Below, one piece after another: positions 1 to 8,369 of a stretch of 17,491 bases of DNA. The translations under genes and the position numbers were made by a program. The stretch comes from Pseudomonadota bacterium. Its GTDB lineage: Bacteria; Pseudomonadota; Alphaproteobacteria; Rhizobiales; Xanthobacteraceae. The stretch's first letter is position 1. Every line of letters begins with the position of its first letter. Location of the stretch: positions 1 through 17,491 of the forward strand of contig JAFAGM010000001.1 of NCBI GenBank assembly GCA_023422775.1, written 5' to 3'. The notes beneath the pieces were generated by a model, which was not told the DNA's origin, did no database searches, and saw nothing but the letters and a program-made list of their open reading frames with translations.

Positions 1-475
1 TGGTGCCGAAGCGCATCAGCAGTTCGCCGGGCCCGAGCGAGTTCGGCACCATCACGGTGACGGCGGCGGTGAGCGAACGCGAGGACAGCTTGCGCACCAC
101 TTCCGAATGCGCGTAGGGCGAGAAGCCGAGCCCGCCATATTCCTTCGGGATGATCATGCCGAAGAACTTGTGACGCTTGATGAAGGTCCATGCCTCCGGC
201 GGCAGGTCGCGCCATTCCCAATTGATCTTCCATTCGTCGAGCATGGCGCAGAGTTCGTCGACCGGACCGTTGAGGAAGGCATGCTCTTCCGCGGTCAGTG
301 TCGCAGGCGCCGTCGCCAGCAGTTTCGACCAGTCGGGATTGCCGGTGAAGAGATCGGCGTCCCACCAGACGTCGCCGGCTTCGAGCGCCTCGCGTTCGGT
401 ATCGGACATCGCCGGCAGCACGCCGCGTGCCCGGGAAAAAATCGGCTTGCTGATGAAATCGCGGCGGAAGCTCAT
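1..475 (-). CDS. fadE: FadE-type acyl-CoA dehydrogenase, N-terminal part (cut by window edge)
   Basis: This is the first 158 codons of a long-chain acyl-CoA dehydrogenase, the flavoenzyme for the first step of fatty-acid beta-oxidation. The reading frame runs off the window at base 1. From memory, the segment with EREALEAG, VWWDADLFTGNPDW, FLNGPVDELC, FFGMIIPKEYGGLGFS and VPNSLGPGELL lines up closely with E. coli FadE, which is about 814 residues. The ATG at 475-473 is preceded by a strong AGGAGGG ribosome binding site about 7 bases upstream. This start lies where the soluble part of E. coli FadE begins, so the roughly 50-residue hydrophobic N-terminus of the E. coli enzyme is missing. No neighbour on the same strand suggests an operon. 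The catalytic base and FAD site lie outside the window. Confidence 0.9.
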   Translation of the reverse strand, partial: MSFRRDFISKPIFSRARGVLPAMSDTEREALEAGDVWWDADLFTGNPDWSKLLATAPATLTAEEHAFLNGPVDELCAMLDEWKINWEWRDLPPEAWTFIKRHKFFGMIIPKEYGGLGFSPYAHSEVVRKLSSRSLTAAVTVMVPNSLGPGELLMRFGT

Positions 476-914
476 GGCGAACCCTCCTGGTCTGCGGCGC
501 GACGTCGCGTCCACCTGTGCCAAACGACGGCTCACTCTAGCTGAAAGCACGGGCTTGGGGGACGCTTCGCCTCGGGAATGAAGCGAAATTGATAAACCGG
601 ATGATAACGGCGGAGAGCCGGACCCGTTCCAATAACTCTGCATTGTCCGGCGTTTAGAGAATGGTGAGGTTACCGGAAGAAAGCGCGGGAAAGAACCTGC
701 CGTGCCGTCTTGCGCCGTCATTCCGGGGCTCGCGAAGCGGAAATTTTGACATGCAACTCTTCCGTCTTGGCCGGGCTTGTCCGGGCCATCCACGTCTTTC
801 CTGCATGCTGAAGCAAAGACGTGGATGCCCGGCACAAGGCCGGGCATGACGAGCTTGCCATTGGTCAGCTCCCGGCTGCGCAATTTCGCCGGGAGTGACC
901 GGAAAGAGAACCGC
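476..914. other. 439-base intergenic region without a convincing gene
   Basis: This gap lies upstream of fadE and downstream of the SMP-30 gene, both on the minus strand. Its right half holds the large palindromic repeat described separately at 764-851. The left half (476-760) must contain the fadE promoter, but I could not identify a clear -35/-10 pair. Short open frames here have no ribosome binding site or recognisable protein sequence. Confidence 0.6.
764..851. repeat. Dispersed palindromic repeat, family A
   Basis: A large imperfect inverted repeat: the left arm (764-799) contains GGGCCATCCACGTCTTT and the right arm (815-851) starts AAAGACGTGGATGCCCGG. They are separated by a 15-base loop. 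The arms keep the pairing GACGTGGAT/ATCCACGTC plus a CCGGGC-rich base. This resembles the intergenic repeats common in Bradyrhizobium genomes. It lies about 65 bases after the stop of the SMP-30 gene and could fold in its 3' transcript, possibly working as a terminator or RNA stabiliser; that role is inferred. Confidence 0.8.
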
Positions 915-2138
915 TCAGCCCGGCCCCGCCCCCTGCGTTGCCGTATACACGGCATAGAGCGACTGGCTCGCGGCCATGAACAGGCGGTTGCGCTTGGGGC
1001 CGCCGAAGGTGACGTTGCCGCAGACTTCCGGCAGGCGGATGCGGCCGATCAGCTTGCCTTCCGGCGTCCATACCGTCACACCGCTGTAACCAACGGCGCG
1101 GCCGGCATTGCTGGAGGCCCAGACATTGCCGTTGACATCGCAGCGCAGGCCATCGGGCCCGCACTTCACGCCGTCGACCATGCAATCGCTGAAGCGCGTG
1201 TGGTTGGAGAGCTTGTTGTCGGTGCCGACATCGAACACGAATATCTCGCCCTTGCCGCCCGGACCGGTGTCGCCCGGCCCCTTGCCGGTGGAAGCAACGT
1301 AGAGCTTCTTGTAATCCGGCGAGAAGCAGAGCCCGTTGGGATCCGGCACCTGTTCCTCGGTCACCACGAGATCGAGGCCGCCGGACGGATCGATGCGATA
1401 GCAGTTGGTCGGCAGTTCGCGCCTGCCCGGCACGAAGCCTGCGGGCTGCCCGATCCGCGGATTGAGCTTGCCGGCAAGGTTGCTCGGGCCGCCCGCGACA
1501 TCGGGTTCGCCCTCGTAGAGTTGCCCGCCATAGGGCGGGTCGGTGAACCAGTAGCTGCCATCGGGGTGGGCGACGACGTCGTTGGGCGAATTGAGTTTCT
1601 TGCCGCCGAAATTGTCGGCCAGCACGGTCGCGGTGCCGTCATGCTCATAGCGCACCACCCTGCGGGTGAGATGTTCGCAGGAAAGCTGGCGGCCCTGGAA
1701 GTCGAACGAGTTGCCGTTGGAGTTGTTGGACGGCGTGCGGAAGACACTGACATGACCGTCGTCTTCCGACCATCGCATCTGCCGGTTGTTCGGAATGTCG
1801 CTCCACAGGAGATAGCGCCCCTGCGAACTCCAGGCCGGCCCTTCGGCCCACAACACCCCGGTGTGCAGGCGCTTGATCGCCGCGTTGGGCTGGGCGAGGT
1901 TGTTGAACGACGGATCGACCGCGATGATATCGGGATCCCAGAAATAGGTGGTCGGCGCGCCGCGCGGACTGAAATCGCGCGGCGGGCTCGTGATCGTGGA
2001 CGGCGGCGCCACCGCGCCGCCTTGAGCCAGCGCGCCGCTGGCTCCCGCCACAGTGGCTCCGGCGGCGGCTGCCAGCCCCTGAACAAGGGCTCGTCGCGAA
2101 ATCGTGGCTTCTGGATCGGGCCGATCTTGCCGTGTCAT
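915..2138 (-). CDS. Tat-exported SMP-30/gluconolactonase/LRE-family protein
   Basis: A 407-residue protein of the six-bladed beta-propeller lactonase family, which hydrolyses sugar lactones or related esters using one divalent metal. The family metal ligands can be picked out: E99 in the AEGPAW motif, N268 in PDPNGL and D329 in GPDGLRCD. The conserved N186 in NSPNDVV is the usual active-site residue. The N-terminus carries a twin-arginine signal, TISRRALVQG with R15-R16, followed by an Ala-rich stretch ending at ALAQ near residue 39. The product is therefore probably folded before export to the periplasm. The ATG at 2138 has GGGAGG about 6 bases upstream and places the Tat motif at the usual distance; the frame stays open further upstream but lacks these signs. 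The true substrate is unknown. It is divergent from the serine hydrolase gene across a 197-base gap. Confidence 0.88.
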   Translation of the reverse strand: MTRQDRPDPEATISRRALVQGLAAAAGATVAGASGALAQGGAVAPPSTITSPPRDFSPRGAPTTYFWDPDIIAVDPSFNNLAQPNAAIKRLHTGVLWAEGPAWSSQGRYLLWSDIPNNRQMRWSEDDGHVSVFRTPSNNSNGNSFDFQGRQLSCEHLTRRVVRYEHDGTATVLADNFGGKKLNSPNDVVAHPDGSYWFTDPPYGGQLYEGEPDVAGGPSNLAGKLNPRIGQPAGFVPGRRELPTNCYRIDPSGGLDLVVTEEQVPDPNGLCFSPDYKKLYVASTGKGPGDTGPGGKGEIFVFDVGTDNKLSNHTRFSDCMVDGVKCGPDGLRCDVNGNVWASSNAGRAVGYSGVTVWTPEGKLIGRIRLPEVCGNVTFGGPKRNRLFMAASQSLYAVYTATQGAGPG

Positions 2139-2335
2139 CGCATCCTCCCAATGTGTTTGCCGGCTGTTGATCTCAGCCTCGCAACTCAAGGTTAGTCCGG
2201 TCCGGCCCCGGTTACGAGAACTCCTTTCAATCCTGCCCGCGTTCGATATCTTCAAGCCCCGCGACCAACGGCCTCACCTCGGAAATCAGCTCCTGCAATA
2301 TGCTGATCGCTCAGCCCTGCGAATGAACGAACCCC

Positions 2336-3643
2336 ATGCCGACATTTTTTCCTGCAGCACTCCCTTCCGTGGCGGCATTTGTCGCCGGACGAATTGCGGC
2401 TGTCGTGTGCGCCGTGGCAATCCAGACCACCATCGGGGCCAGTCAGGCGATCGATGCTCCCGCCCCGTCGGCGAGTAAACTCGAGCGCATCACCGAATTT
2501 TTCAACAATGAGGTTGCCACCGGGAAGTTGCCTGGCGCCGTCGTATTGATCCAGCAGCACGGCAAGCCGGTCTATCTGAAATGCTTCGGCGTCCAGGCCG
2601 TCGAGACCAATACGCCGATGACACCGGATACGATTTTCGCACTCCACTCGATGACCAAGCCGATCACCAGTGTCGCTGCAATGATGCTGATCGACGCCGG
2701 CAAGCTCTCGCTGGCGGATCCCGTGTCGAAATTCATTCCGGGGTTTGCCGACGTCAAGGTAGGTGTCAGTTCCGTGACAGCGGACGGATCGGCCGTGCTG
2801 AAACTCGTCCCGCCGGATCGGCCGGTTACGATCATGGACCTGCTGCGCCACACCTCAGGCATCACCTACGATTATATCGGCGGCAAGCTGATCGAGAAGG
2901 CCTACATGGACGCCAACCTTTTCGACGGCAAATACGACAACAAGGTGTTTGCCGAGCGCATCGCCAGGTTGCCCCTGGCGCGGCAGCCCGGGACGCTGTG
3001 GCGCTACGGTCATTCAACCGATGTCATCGGCCGCATCATCGAGATCGTATCCGGACAGACGCTGTATCAATTCGAAAAGCAGCACATCCTCGATCCGCTC
3101 GGCATGACCAGCACCAAATACGTTCTCGAAAACGCCGGGGAGCGCGCAAGGATGGCGGAGCCGCTGCCTGGCGATACGATCCTGAAGAAATCCGAAGCTG
3201 AACGCCGCGCCCATCCGGAATGGGAGTCCGGCGGCGGCGGACTGGTGTCGTCCCTGGCCGACTATGCCCGGTTCGCGCAGATGATCCTCAACGGCGGGGA
3301 GCTCGACGGCAAACGGTATCTTACCCCGGCGGCATTCAAATCGATGACATCGGATCATATCGGGCCGGGTTCCGGCGTTGGGCGGGATTACTTCTACTTT
3401 CCCGGCGATGGCTTCGGCTTCGGTTACGGCTTTGCGGTGCGCACCGATCCGGGAAACGCAAAGCCGCCGCCGCCGGGCTCAATCGGCGAACTCAAATGGG
3501 ATAGCGGCAGCGGCACCTACTTCGGTGTCGATCCCCATCTGAACATGATCTACATCCTGCTGGTGCAAACCCAGAACGAACGCGGGCGCATTACGCCCGC
3601 CTTCAAGAAGCTGGTCTACGACGCATTCGCCGCGGATGAATGA
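2336..3643 (+). CDS. Exported serine hydrolase, class C beta-lactamase-like (PF00144)
   Basis: A 435-residue member of the beta-lactamase/transpeptidase-like family that includes AmpC, DD-peptidases and EstB-type esterases. The nucleophile motif SxxK is S105-M-T-K108 in ALHSMTKPITS. The second motif appears as Y224-G-H226 in LWRYGHSTD, in place of the YxN of true AmpC enzymes. The third, KTG-like motif is replaced by the GSGTYFGVDP form common in family esterases. DLLRHTSGITY is also typical. The first 38 residues form a signal peptide ending near GASQA, so the enzyme is probably periplasmic. The altered second and third motifs argue for an esterase or peptidase rather than an antibiotic-degrading enzyme. 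There is no strong ribosome binding site before the ATG at 2336, so the start is less certain. It may share a divergent promoter region with the SMP-30 gene. Confidence 0.85.
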   Translation: MPTFFPAALPSVAAFVAGRIAAVVCAVAIQTTIGASQAIDAPAPSASKLERITEFFNNEVATGKLPGAVVLIQQHGKPVYLKCFGVQAVETNTPMTPDTIFALHSMTKPITSVAAMMLIDAGKLSLADPVSKFIPGFADVKVGVSSVTADGSAVLKLVPPDRPVTIMDLLRHTSGITYDYIGGKLIEKAYMDANLFDGKYDNKVFAERIARLPLARQPGTLWRYGHSTDVIGRIIEIVSGQTLYQFEKQHILDPLGMTSTKYVLENAGERARMAEPLPGDTILKKSEAERRAHPEWESGGGGLVSSLADYARFAQMILNGGELDGKRYLTPAAFKSMTSDHIGPGSGVGRDYFYFPGDGFGFGYGFAVRTDPGNAKPPPPGSIGELKWDSGSGTYFGVDPHLNMIYILLVQTQNERGRITPAFKKLVYDAFAADE

Positions 3644-3676
3644 TCTGCGCGGCATCGCCATCGCGACGCTGCAGAT
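3643..3676. terminator. Possible bidirectional hairpin between convergent genes
   Basis: The 32-base gap between the serine hydrolase stop and the flavin reductase stop carries ATCTGC at 3643-3648 and GCAGAT at 3671-3676, with a weak inner GCG/CGC pairing. The loop is long and there is no T-tract, so this is only a candidate for transcription end or mRNA 3' protection. Confidence 0.25.
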
Positions 3677-4299
3677 CAATCAGGCCGGATCATCTCGAAC
3701 ATGTTTTCCGGCTTGATCTCGAAATAGTCGCCGCGGCGGCCGGCGCGGACGATCGGGTGGGCGAGCCCGGTCTGGTAGACGCCGTCCTTGATGAAGGACT
3801 TGTCGATGTGCACGGCGACGACCTCGCCGAAGGTGACCCAGGCCTGCGCCTTTTCGCCATTGGCGCCCTGCAACTGGATGATCTGGGTCAGCTTGCATTC
3901 GAAGGCGACCGGACTTTCGGCCACACGGGGCACGTTGACGAGTTTGCAGGGCGCGGCGGTGAGACCCGCGATCTTGAACTCGTCGACGTCTCGGGCGACA
4001 TGGGCCGCGGTGGCGTTCATCTGCTTCGCCAGGTCCATGGTAGCGAGATTCCAGACGAACTCCCCGGTGTCCTGGATATTACCCGCGCTGTCCTTCCAGT
4101 TCGTCGAGGAGAAGCCGATGATCGGCGGCACGTAGCAGAAGGCGTTGAAGAAGCTGTACGGCGCGAGATTGACGTTGCCGCTACCATCGCGCGAGGAGAT
4201 CCAGCCGATCGGGCGCGGGGCGATGATGGCGTTGAAGGGGTCGTGCTTGAGGCCGTGGCCGTTCTTAGGCTCGTAGTAATGCAGGTCTTTGGTCGTCAC
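3676..4299 (-). CDS. Flavin reductase-like, FMN-binding family protein
   Basis: A 207-residue single-domain protein of the flavin reductase-like/flavoredoxin family (PF01613). These split-barrel proteins bind FMN and pass electrons from NAD(P)H to flavin or to a partner oxygenase. The signature is APRPIGWISSRDGSGNVN followed by LAPYSFFNAF and PPIIGFS (residues 27-64), where FMN normally binds. A second family block, FECKLTQIIQL, lies near residues 130-140. The start is a GTG at 4299-4297, with GGAAGAG upstream as a modest ribosome binding site. The leader is almost entirely a palindromic repeat (4310-4395). It lies downstream of and in line with tetR across a 118-base gap, so read-through from the efflux operon is possible. 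The partner and substrate are not evident. Confidence 0.85.
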   Translation of the reverse strand: MTTKDLHYYEPKNGHGLKHDPFNAIIAPRPIGWISSRDGSGNVNLAPYSFFNAFCYVPPIIGFSSTNWKDSAGNIQDTGEFVWNLATMDLAKQMNATAAHVARDVDEFKIAGLTAAPCKLVNVPRVAESPVAFECKLTQIIQLQGANGEKAQAWVTFGEVVAVHIDKSFIKDGVYQTGLAHPIVRAGRRGDYFEIKPENMFEMIRPD

Positions 4300-4309
4300 G
4301 GGACTCTTC

Positions 4310-4395
4310 CGTCATTGCGAGGGGCGAAAGCGACGAAGCAATCCATGCCACATCGCGCGGAGCCGATGGATTGCTTCGCTTCGCTCGCAATGACG
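4310..4395. repeat. Dispersed palindromic repeat, family B, copy 1
   Basis: An inverted repeat with outer ends CGTCATTGCGAG (from 4310) and CTCGCAATGACG (to 4395), and inner arms GAAGCAATCCAT and ATGGATTGCTTC around a loop of about 19 bases. The same unit recurs at 8245-8360. It fills most of the gap between tetR and the flavin reductase gene, about 10 bases from the latter's GTG start. It looks like a Bradyrhizobium REP/MITE-like element; no transposase is present. Confidence 0.85.
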
Positions 4396-4417
4396 GCGGA
4401 GTCAAGTAGTGAGCGAC

Positions 4418-5023
4418 TCAATTCGCCTTGCGCGGCTCAAGGGCCCGGAACAGGAAATCGATCATCTCGTCGATCGTTGCGCTGGGCTTGTTCACGGCCT
4501 GCGCGATCATCTGCGGATGGAAGAAGCGGATCATGCCGGTGCAGGTGCAGAGCGCAGCCAACGGCAGGTCGGGCGCCTCGAACTCGCCGGACGCGACGCC
4601 CTGCGCGATCACCTCGCCGATGATGCCGGTGACGCATTCGATATGGGCGACGCAGACGTCCCAGTCCTGCTCCATCGCGATCTCGACCATCTCGTGGAGC
4701 TTGGAATCGCCGACATAGCGCTCGGTGTTCATCCGATTGACGGTCTTGAGCAACTCGCGCAGGCGAGGTTTCGCCGGACCGGGCTGGGCCACGATCTGCC
4801 GCGCCTCGACCTCGACCTCGCCCATCAGCGTGCGCGCCACGCCTTCGTGGATCGACTTCTTCGAATCGAAGAAGCGATAGACGTTGGCGGGGCTCATCCG
4901 CAGTTCCTTGGCGATGTCGGCAACCGTCGTCTTCTGGTAGCCGATTGCCCGGAACAAGCGCTCCGCCACTACGAGAATCCGTTCCCGTGTGTCGGTTTCG
5001 ACATTTTCCGAAATCAGCGTCAT
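4418..5023 (-). CDS. TetR-family transcriptional repressor of the efflux operon
   Basis: A 201-residue TetR-family regulator. The N-terminal helix-turn-helix is clear: RILVVAERLFRAIGYQKTT, then VADIAKELRMSPANVYRFF (residues about 16-52). The rest is the variable helical ligand-binding and dimer domain. The ATG at 5023 is chosen because GAGG lies about 6 bases upstream; a TTG four codons earlier (5035) is possible but overlaps that site. It begins 20 bases after the RND pump stop, on the same strand, so it is probably the last gene of the adaptor-pump-regulator transcript. TetR repressors in this setting usually repress the efflux operon and release it when a pump substrate binds, which would make the operon self-limiting. 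That role and the operator at 9521-9544 are inferred from context. Confidence 0.88.
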   Translation of the reverse strand: MTLISENVETDTRERILVVAERLFRAIGYQKTTVADIAKELRMSPANVYRFFDSKKSIHEGVARTLMGEVEVEARQIVAQPGPAKPRLRELLKTVNRMNTERYVGDSKLHEMVEIAMEQDWDVCVAHIECVTGIIGEVIAQGVASGEFEAPDLPLAALCTCTGMIRFFHPQMIAQAVNKPSATIDEMIDFLFRALEPRKAN

Positions 5024-5042
5024 CTCAGTCCTCAATGTTCAA

Positions 5043-8000
5043 TTATTCGGCGGCGTCGGCAAGCGGAATTGCGTGCGGACCCCTGGCTTGCTCCTTGATG
5101 TCATGTTGCGGCGCAAGATCAGCCTGTCCGGGCTGGCCGCTTTCCTCGAGGCTCTTCCTGAACCACAGGGCATAGAGGCCCGGCAGGTACAGCAAGGTCA
5201 GGAAGGTTGCGACGAACAACCCGCCCATGATGGTGATGGCCATCGGGCCCCAGAAGGCGGAGCGCGACAGCGGGATCATGGCGAGGATCGCAGCCAGCGC
5301 GGTCAGCACCACCGGCCGGGCACGCCGGACGGTTGCCTCGACGATGGCTTCCTTGCGCGTCAGGCCCTGCGAGACGTCGGCCTCGATCTGGTCGACCAGA
5401 ATGACCGCGTTGCGCATGATCATGCCGGCCAGCGCGATCAGGCCGAGCAGCGCCACGAAGCCGAACGGCTGGTTCGCGACGTTGAGGCCGAGCGAGGCGC
5501 CGACGATACCGAGCGGCGCGGTGAGGAACACCAGGATCAGGCGCGAGAAGCTCTGCAGCTGGATCATCAGCAGCGTCAGCATCACGATCACCATCAACGG
5601 AAACAGCACGAAGATCGAAGCGTTGCCCTTGGCGGACTCCTCGAACGCGCCGCCCGGCTCGATCCGGTAGGCCGGCTCGAGGTTGTCGCGGATTTCCTGC
5701 AGCTTCGGCCAGATCTGGTTGGTGACGTCAGGCGCCTGCACGCCGTCGACGACATCGGTACGCACCGTGATCGCCATGTCGCGGTTGCGCCGCCACATGA
5801 TCGGCTCCTCGTGGGCATACTCGACCCGGGCAATCTGCTGCAGCGGCACGGCAACGCCATTACGTGACGTCACGGTGAGTTCGCCGACGCGGCCGAGGTC
5901 GAGCCGTTCGGACGGAATCGCCCGCGCGACCACGCCGACCTTCTCGATACCGTCACGGATCGTCGTGACCGGCGCGCCTGATATCAGCATGGCGAGCGCC
6001 TGCGAGACGTCCTGCGGGGTCAGGCCGAGCGCCCTCGCCCGGTCCTGGTCCACGACCAGCTTGAGATACGGCGACTGTTCGTTCCAGTCGAGCTGCGGCT
6101 CCACGACGTTCTTGTTCTGCTTCATGACGTCGCGCACCTTGTAGGCGATGTCGCGCACGGTGTTGGGATCGGGGCCGATCACGCGGAACTGGACCGGGAA
6201 GCCGACCGGTGGACCGAAATTGAAGCGATCGATGCGCACGCGCGCTTCCGTCAACTCACCTTCGGAGACCGCCTTCTCCAGCCGCGCCTTGATCCGTTCG
6301 CGAGCCTCGACGTTCTTCGACACGATCACGATCTCGGCAAAGGCCTCGTTCGGCAGTTGCGGATTGAGGCCGAGCCAGAAGCGCGGGGAACCCTGTCCGA
6401 CATAGGAGGTGTAGGTCGCGATGTCCTTGTCGTCCTTCAGCATCGCCTCGGCCTTCTTGACGGACTTCTCCGTGACGTTGAAGGCGGTGCCTTCCGGCAG
6501 GCGCAACTGCAGGAACAGTTCGGGCCGCTCCGACAGCGGGAAGAACTGCTGCTGGACGTGGCCGAAGCCGACGATGGAAAGAACGAACACGCCGACGGTG
6601 GCCAGCACCACCTTGACCCGGTGGTCGACGCACCACTGCACCACGGCACGCAGGCCCCGGTACATCCGCGTCTCGTAGATCGCATGCGGATCGTGGTTTT
6701 GGTGGACCTTGATGTTGGGCAGGAGCTTGACGCCGATATAGGGCGTGAAGATCACCGCCACGAACCAGGAGGCGACCAGCGAGATCGCCACGATCCAGAA
6801 GATGCCGCCGGCATATTCGCCGACCGCCGAATTGGCAAAGCCGATGGGGAGGAAGCCAGCGGCCGTGACCAGCGTCCCCGTGAGCATCGGAAACGCAGTT
6901 GATTCCCAGGCAAAGGCGGCCGCGCGCATGCGGTCCCAGCCCTGTTCCATCTTCACCACCATCATCTCGACCGCGATGATCGCGTCGTCGACCAGGAGGC
7001 CGAGCGCGATGATCAGCGCGCCGAGCGTGATGCGGTGCAGATCGATCGACATCGCGCTCATGACGATGAAGACGATCGCCAGCACCAGCGGCACGGACAT
7101 CGCCACCACGATGCCGGTGCGCCAGCCGAGCGCCAGGAAGGAGACGAACAGCACGATCGCGAGCGCCTCGATGAAGGAATGCACGAACTCGCCGACGGCA
7201 CGCTCGACCACCTTCGGCTGGTCGGCGATCTGCTCGACATTGATGCCCTGAGGCACCGCCTTCATGAAGTCATTGGTCGCCTTCTCGACGTCCTTGCCGA
7301 GTTCGAGAATGTTGGCACCCTTGGCGGTGACGACGCCGATGCCGATGGCGGGCTTGCCTTCCTGGCGGGCGACGAAGGTCGGCGGATCGACGAAGCCATG
7401 CGTGACGGTGGCGATGTCGCCGAGCCGGAACACGCGGCCATTGCTCTCGACCGGGGTTTCCGCCACCGCCTTGGCGCCGTCGAGCGCGCCGGTGACGCGC
7501 AGCGGCACACGCTGCGAGGAGGTTTCCACCGTGCCGGCCGGGGTGACGTTGTTCTGCTTGGCGAGCGAATCGAACAGCGCCTGCGGCGTGATGCCGAGCG
7601 TCGCCAGCTTGGCGTGCGAGAATTCGACGAAGATGCGCTCGTCCTGGGTGCCGTAAAGATTGACCTTGGTGACGCCGTTCACCTTCAAGAGCCGCTGCCG
7701 CATGCCTTCGGCGGCCTTCTTCAACTGCGCGTAATCGGCGCCGTCGCCGGTCATCATGTAGAGGATGGAATCGACGTCGGAGAATTCATCGTTGACGACC
7801 GGACCGAGCAGGCCCGTGGGCAACTGGCCCTGCACGTCGACGAGCTTCTTGCGCAGCAGGTAGAACAGGTAGGGCACGTCCTTGGGCGGGGTCGAATCCT
7901 TGAACGTGACCTGCATCGCCGTGAACGACGGCTTGGAATAGGTCTGCACCTTCTCGAAGAACGGCAGCTCCTGCAGCTTCTTCTCGATCGGATCGGCGAC

Positions 8001-8195
8001 CTGGGTCTGCATTTCCTGCGCGGTCGCGCCCGGCCAGATCGCCGAGACGTTGACCACCTTCACCGTGAAGAACGGATCCTCGGCGCGGCCCAGCGACCGG
8101 TAGGAGAAGAAGCCGGCGGCGCCGAGCGCAATCATCAAAAACAGGATCAGGGTCGGATGAGCAACCGCCCAGGCCGAAAGATTGAAGCGCTTCAT
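5043..8195 (-). CDS. RND-family multidrug efflux inner-membrane transporter
   Basis: A 1050-residue resistance-nodulation-division pump, the usual length of the AcrB/HAE class. It uses the proton gradient to drive drugs or other amphiphiles out through an adaptor and an outer-membrane channel. The N-terminal transmembrane helix (WAVAHPTLILFLMIALGAAG) is followed by the porter motif EDPFF. TM4 carries the proton-relay acidic pair D403-D404 and E410 in ALGLLVDDAIIAVEMM. The second half repeats the layout, with a helix cluster near GLIALAGMIMRNAVILVDQIE. The sequence reminds me of TriC-like pumps more than of AcrB itself, but the substrate cannot be read from the sequence. The ATG at 8195 has GGAGAG about 6 bases upstream; the frame continues ten codons further without a better site. 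It is separated from the adaptor gene by a gap largely filled with a palindromic repeat. Confidence 0.93.
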   Translation of the reverse strand: MKRFNLSAWAVAHPTLILFLMIALGAAGFFSYRSLGRAEDPFFTVKVVNVSAIWPGATAQEMQTQVADPIEKKLQELPFFEKVQTYSKPSFTAMQVTFKDSTPPKDVPYLFYLLRKKLVDVQGQLPTGLLGPVVNDEFSDVDSILYMMTGDGADYAQLKKAAEGMRQRLLKVNGVTKVNLYGTQDERIFVEFSHAKLATLGITPQALFDSLAKQNNVTPAGTVETSSQRVPLRVTGALDGAKAVAETPVESNGRVFRLGDIATVTHGFVDPPTFVARQEGKPAIGIGVVTAKGANILELGKDVEKATNDFMKAVPQGINVEQIADQPKVVERAVGEFVHSFIEALAIVLFVSFLALGWRTGIVVAMSVPLVLAIVFIVMSAMSIDLHRITLGALIIALGLLVDDAIIAVEMMVVKMEQGWDRMRAAAFAWESTAFPMLTGTLVTAAGFLPIGFANSAVGEYAGGIFWIVAISLVASWFVAVIFTPYIGVKLLPNIKVHQNHDPHAIYETRMYRGLRAVVQWCVDHRVKVVLATVGVFVLSIVGFGHVQQQFFPLSERPELFLQLRLPEGTAFNVTEKSVKKAEAMLKDDKDIATYTSYVGQGSPRFWLGLNPQLPNEAFAEIVIVSKNVEARERIKARLEKAVSEGELTEARVRIDRFNFGPPVGFPVQFRVIGPDPNTVRDIAYKVRDVMKQNKNVVEPQLDWNEQSPYLKLVVDQDRARALGLTPQDVSQALAMLISGAPVTTIRDGIEKVGVVARAIPSERLDLGRVGELTVTSRNGVAVPLQQIARVEYAHEEPIMWRRNRDMAITVRTDVVDGVQAPDVTNQIWPKLQEIRDNLEPAYRIEPGGAFEESAKGNASIFVLFPLMVIVMLTLLMIQLQSFSRLILVFLTAPLGIVGASLGLNVANQPFGFVALLGLIALAGMIMRNAVILVDQIEADVSQGLTRKEAIVEATVRRARPVVLTALAAILAMIPLSRSAFWGPMAITIMGGLFVATFLTLLYLPGLYALWFRKSLEESGQPGQADLAPQHDIKEQARGPHAIPLADAAE

Positions 8196-8244
8196 GTCAC
8201 TCTCCAACGATAACTCTGTTGCCAAGGACGTGATCGATCGATGC

Positions 8245-8360
8245 CGTCATTGCGAGGAGCGGAGCGACGAAGCAATCCATGCTTCCTTGTGGCGAAATGG
8301 ATTGCTTCGCGGAGCCTGCCATCGGGCGGGCATTCGCCCGACCCGTTGGCTCGCAATGAC
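8245..8360. repeat. Dispersed palindromic repeat, family B, copy 2, with inner hairpin
   Basis: This copy has the same outer ends as the one at 4310-4395 (CGTCATTGCGAG at 8245; CTCGCAATGAC ending at 8360) and the same inner arms, GAAGCAATCCAT and ATGGATTGCTTCGC. It differs by about 39 extra bases (8311-8349) in the right arm. These form their own stem: TCGGGCG (8322-8328) pairs with CGCCCGA (8335-8341) around 6 bases. The element lies between the adaptor and pump genes, inside the presumed efflux transcript. Confidence 0.85.
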
Positions 8361-8369
8361 AGAGGAAAC

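Noticed and set aside
476..560. Sigma-54-like TTGGCAC element read toward fadE
   Set aside because: The required TTGC-type -12 element is missing at the right distance.
777..2195. Long plus-strand open frame of 472 codons opposite the SMP-30 gene
   Set aside because: It is antisense to a gene with clear metal-ligand motifs and a Tat signal, has no family features, and such frames are common in GC-rich DNA.
7035..8213. Plus-strand open frame of 392 codons opposite the RND pump
   Set aside because: It is rich in His, Asp and Arg, has no recognisable domain, and mirrors the pump gene.
4310..8360. CRISPR array suggested by the repeated palindromes
   Set aside because: Only two copies occur, nearly 4 kb apart with genes between them, and neither is a short direct repeat with regular spacers.
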